The translations under genes were made by a program, and so were the position numbers. The notes beneath the pieces are model-generated. The model was not told the DNA's origin, searched no databases, and saw only the letters and a program-made list of their open reading frames with translations. A stretch of 64,000 bases of DNA from contig CM034546.1 in the NCBI GenBank assembly GCA_020055645.1, positions 9,982,001-10,046,000 on the forward strand. Direction: 5' to 3'. Origin of the DNA: Tomocerus qinae. Lineage: Eukaryota > Arthropoda > Collembola > Entomobryomorpha > Tomoceridae. Shown piece by piece: positions 60,487 through 64,000 of this stretch (position 1 is its first letter; each line of letters begins with the position of its first letter).

Positions 60487-61095
60487 ATGGCCTACGTCAT
60501 CCAATTCGATAATGACCATTTCATCAAAATTTCCATCGAGCAACAAACAGACCCTCCAAACCCAAGTGTTTTAATTGACTTACCTCTTCAACTTCTACCA
60601 GAAAATGCTAACAGAGCACCGTGTCATCAAATCCTAATAACACCTGGACAAATTGAAATCACTCCAACTTCTTCCACATCAGTGCCACCCATCCTGCGAA
60701 AAGTTCAATTCATGGAGGAATCACCTGCCACTTTAACTGTACACACCAGTGCACCGGAAAATACAGCTACTCCGTCCATCGTCTCACCCGACAATGTTTT
60801 CCACATCACTACAACCACCAACAACACTACAACGGAAACAACTACAACATCGTCTACTTGGACTCGATATCCACCTACTAGACCGGTCAGAGAAGTTGTT
60901 TTTCGACCACCTCCTGTTTGGGTACACAACCATCCTTTTGCTATTCAACCACCTGCCGGACCAACTTTCGTTTCGTCTAAAGGACCAACATGCTTCACGT
61001 GTCATTCCGACACTCATCTGTTCCATGAATGTCCACATACCAAATGTTTTAAATGCAAACGATTTGGCCACGCCCATCGACAGTGCCTTAACTAA
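60487..61095 (+). CDS. Zinc-knuckle (Gag nucleocapsid-like) ORF of outer element
   Basis: 202 residues, intact. The N-terminal ~60 residues (MAYVIQFDNDHFIKISIE) have no recognised fold. A Thr/Pro-rich middle follows. The C-terminus has two CX2CX4HX4C knuckles in a row (CFTCHSDTHLFHEC and CFKCKRFGHAHRQC), as in retroviral-type nucleocapsid. It probably binds RNA and could serve packaging of the element's transcript. Placing a nucleocapsid-like gene at the 3' end, with no pol, is unusual. It could also be a cellular CCHC protein picked up with the BTB gene. Confidence 0.65.
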   Translation: MAYVIQFDNDHFIKISIEQQTDPPNPSVLIDLPLQLLPENANRAPCHQILITPGQIEITPTSSTSVPPILRKVQFMEESPATLTVHTSAPENTATPSIVSPDNVFHITTTTNNTTTETTTTSSTWTRYPPTRPVREVVFRPPPVWVHNHPFAIQPPAGPTFVSSKGPTCFTCHSDTHLFHECPHTKCFKCKRFGHAHRQCLN

Positions 61096-61189
61096 TTGCC
61101 TGTGACCACAATACAGTTTTGATTAACAGTGCATTGTCCACCATTCATCCAATAATAATACTTTCAGTGCACCCAGTTTTGTGCTCCTC

Positions 61190-61280
61190 TACTTTCTCCA
61201 CTCCACTCAGTTCAACTCTACTCTACTCTACTCTGCTCTACTCCACTCAACTCAGTTCTGCTCAACTCACCCTACTCTTC
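61190..61280. repeat. ctact microsatellite-like tract
   Basis: actctactctactctgctctactcc and related imperfect pentamers. Confidence 0.85.
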
Positions 61281-62795
61281 TCCTCTACACAGGATGTCTG
61301 CACGACTTCAATCAGCGCTAAGTCTCATACTTTCACTTTTAGTAAAAATCTAAGATTTAACTTAAGGAGGGGGGAACTCTAGGAAGGAATCTAGGAATTT
61401 AGAACAATTAGGAATTCTATAGGAAATTTAGGAATTCTAAGACATGTAAGAATTCTAGGCAATTTTAGGAAATCTAGACTTAAAAATCTAATCTAGATAC
61501 TTAGAGCAATTTAAGCAAAGAAATCTTACAATGTATGTAAGATTATAGTTACACTAACGACTACGAGTATGTCTATACTAAATATGTACTCTTTCAATTA
61601 ATGACAAATTTATGTAAAGAGGCTCGATGACAATAACTACCTCTTAAAACTAAAACAATTTAGATGCCCACTCAGATTGCTTATTAGTTATCGTATACTC
61701 AGATTACTTACTAGTTATCGTATTGAAATAATTCGTGACAAGTCAAATCAACTAATCTTCAGTAATAAGAAATTATCGGTATTTCTAGTAGTTACATGTA
61801 GTTACAATGTATCCAATAGTCTAAATCTATCATGCATAGAAATGTAATTAAGTACACTTTGCAATGATTAGTACTAGTTGAGATAGTGTAACACAATTGT
61901 TTTGATTACTAATTAACATGTTCACTGTAATTCATTCTATTATCTTATTGTAACACAATTGTTTTCATTGCTTATCAGCATGTTCACTGTGACTCCACTT
62001 ACAAAGTCATAAAATAAGCATAATAACGAAAATGCACCCAGCAGACTAAAAACAAACAAATTCAGTCATTTCCAATTAAAAAATTTTTTAGGAAAGCACT
62101 TTTCACTTTTAAAAATTAGTATGCACATCAATGTATGATCAATGTTTACTATTTTTTATCTAACTAATAATAGTCGCTAAAAATTCTACAAATTCTAATG
62201 TTGTAACTTTGTTGGATATCTTCCTCGCTTGAATTGTCAGGAGCAACATTTAGATACTTATTAGATACCTATTAAAATAATACGGAAATCAAGCCACTCT
62301 ACTAGCATAATCAAATTCTAATGAACAATTTTTCCGTAACATTTTGCCGTAACAATTTTTCCGTAACAATTTCCGTATCAATTTGCGTTAAATTTTCCGA
62401 TACAATTTCCGAGTCATATGAGTTACATGCTTACTACCTACTTATAGCATACGCAATAATCTTTTAAAGTGCCTTAAAATGTTCTAGCCTATTAGAATAT
62501 GAGTTTAAACCTAATTTAATGTTATTAGAAATTACTTATTGTTAAGTATAAAAATTCAAAAATCTAGTAAGTGTAATTTTCTTTTAACCCTGTTATGTCA
62601 TTTATTTTTAACTATTTGTTAGGGTAATTAACAAATTATTAAATAAATGTAAACAAAAAGTACATTCACACTATTACACGCACCTACACACATGAGTAAA
62701 ACCAATCCAGAGGTTAATAACTTTTACGTAGACTTTAACTAGACAGAGATAATAAATTCTATTTTTCGTCGTAGACGAAATCTTGAGGAAGGGGA
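61281..62795. other. Outer element 3' non-coding region
   Basis: No gene is seen. Short direct repeats occur: cacaattgtttt...catgttcactgt at about 61892 and 61952, and ttttccgtaacaat units at about 62330-62410. It ends in the purine tract before the 3' LTR. Confidence 0.5.
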
Positions 62796-63247
62796 TGTAA
62801 GATATTTAGCATATCTTGCACTTTTAGAGAATTTATTATAGTGATAAATAAATAAATTAGCTAGCTTAGACAATTATTATCTAAACTAAGTTCAATATTT
62901 AGATGATTAAGCATCACGCCATGACACGTTCTGCTAAGTAAACAGAACATAGTTGAGGACAAATAAGATAAGTAACAATAATTTTGCAGTAGTTAGCAAA
63001 ACACTATAGCAAGGTAAAACACTATAGTAAAGTGCTATAATTATAAGACCTTAAGTTTAGTATATAAGGAGAGTCAGCCTGTTGACTCTTTAGCTAGTTC
63101 TGGATTGGCAATGTAACAGTAACATTCTTTCTTGAATAAACTGTAAAGTACCAATATGAATTAGTCTCACACACTCCGACAATCTCTCATCATTTCTCAG
63201 AGCAGAAACTCTCCATCTTCACATCCAATTATACACATGCCGCCACA
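62796..63247 (+). repeat. Outer element 3' LTR (complete)
   Basis: 452 bp starting tgtaagatatttagcatatc and ending ccgccaca; followed by the TSD atat. Being unsplit, it shows the pre-BEL form of the 5' LTR. Confidence 0.95.
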
Positions 63248-63344
63248 ATATCTAATATCATAATTATCAACATTGTATTCAAAAATCAAATAAAATTGTA
63301 ATATTACGTACCTACGGTTACTAAAGTTTATAAAAATTAAACTT

Positions 63345-63472
63345 ACCATACATTTTCAACATTTCCATACAAATTCAAATATAAGCCGCCTTAGCCGCCA
63401 TACAAAGTCACACTATCTATTTTTAGCTCTCATATAAAAGTCATGTTTGTGGCATACAATTTCCTTTTCCCC
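63345..63472. mobile_element. Partial copy of the 36470-37432 element terminus
   Basis: On the minus strand from 63472, ggggaaaaggaaattgtatg, then acatgactttt and gagctaaaaatagatagtgt, match the left end of the 36470-37432 element. Only about 130 bp remains. Confidence 0.6.
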
Positions 63473-63479
63473 AAAAGCT

Positions 63480-63730
63480 AATTAACATCAGTAGGTCCTT
63501 CCATCCTACCTCCGTTTATAGGACCTCGATGGCCTCAGCCAAAACACGGTTTTACTTCAGTACCATTCCAAGAACTTCCTAATGGCGATGTAAAATGTTT
63601 TTTGGTGAAGTAATAGTGGACAATTTACTGAGCAGAGATATTATTATTATTCATATTATTATGTTGGTAGTTCTATTTACTATACATCAAATGATACTAT
63701 GATACCTTTGAATTGGTCGTCTTAAAATAC
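63480..63730. repeat. Ir-array 5' flank unit, orphan copy H
   Basis: cattccaagaacttcctaat, gtggacaatttactgagc and atgttggtagttctattt match flank units A, B and D. This shows that the Ir array continues past the LTR insertions and probably beyond the window. Confidence 0.6.
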
Positions 63731-64000
63731 TCACATTTCATTTCTACAAAATTATATATAAATTGAAGTATTCCTGAAGTATAAAAATGGGTTGAAGTAA
63801 GACAATGGTTGCACATTTTAAAAATCGCGCCATTGAGGGACATATCCTGACCTAACTAAAACAATTACATTGGTAATTATTTGTGCAACTATTACCTTAA
63901 TTCAACCTAAAATCGGTTCTCTAAATTCTCCTACTTTTTTGACATTTTTCAGTTTGATATTCTAGCTACAAATCATATGCTGACTAAGACAGGGGTTTTA

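Larger units (their letters stand above)
48302..63247 (+). mobile_element. Non-autonomous LTR retrotransposon carrying MATH-BTB-C2H2 and CCHC ORFs (hosts a nested BEL)
   Basis: The outer element is about 8.57 kb once the nested BEL and its duplicated ATAAG are set aside. LTRs are 452 bp (TG...CA) and differ at one base. The TSD is atat (48298-48301, 63248-63251). A primer-site-like tggtgtcctatcgtgaggg follows the 5' LTR at 55129 and a purine tract (gaggaagggga) precedes the 3' LTR. The internal 7.7 kb has no recognisable protease, RT, RNase H or integrase. It contains tandem repeats, a MATH-BTB-C2H2 frame with stops, and an ORF with zinc knuckles. It must have been moved by another element's enzymes. 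Confidence 0.8.

Overview
This window looks like a nuclear contig from an arthropod. It is AT-rich and has spliced genes with short GT-AG introns, divergent ionotropic-receptor (Ir) type chemoreceptors, a Loquacious/TARBP-type dsRNA-binding gene, and BEL/Pao, DIRS, PIF/Harbinger, hAT-like and Mutator-like elements. The single-exon Ir genes in a tandem array would fit a springtail or another hexapod, but that placement is an inference. No rRNA, tRNA or CRISPR features were found.

Layout. 1-3.15 kb: a broken DIRS-like retrotransposon on the minus strand (gag plus the start of pol), split by a small inverted-repeat element. 3.8-11.3 kb: three non-autonomous DNA transposons with defined terminal inverted repeats (TIRs) and target-site duplications (TSDs) (3787-4283, 8603-10098, 10416-10941), each with tandem repeats inside; a DUF4780-like coding exon; and a GC-rich 136-bp tandem repeat. 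12.2-16.2 kb: a PIF/Harbinger transposon with a spliced DDE transposase, a Myb/SANT protein and, on the opposite strand, a DEDDh (REXO4/ISG20-like) exonuclease gene that may be cargo. 17.5-23.4 kb: an unrecognised multi-exon gene whose introns hold a LINE fragment and a 21-bp minisatellite.

25-48 kb and the last 500 bases: a decayed tandem array of Ir genes. One copy is intact (28176), one is intact except for a single in-frame stop (33898), and one has lost its middle (47592). At least eight further copies of their 5' flanking sequence remain without genes. Several transposons sit in this array: an hAT-like element (31887), a 9-bp-TSD element (36470) and a Mutator-like element with ~270-bp TIRs and a FLYWCH finger (37760). 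The Loquacious/TARBP/PRKRA-like gene (41685-44190, five exons) looks functional and should act in small-RNA loading.

48.3-63.2 kb: a nested pair of young LTR retrotransposons. An intact BEL/Pao element (48479-54848; one ORF of 1718 codons) lies inside the 5' LTR of an 8.6-kb LTR element that has no recognisable reverse transcriptase or integrase. Instead, this outer element carries a MATH-BTB-C2H2 reading frame with three in-frame stops and a separate ORF with two CCHC zinc knuckles. Its LTRs differ at one base in 452, so it moved recently despite lacking pol. This outer element is the strongest candidate for something undescribed.
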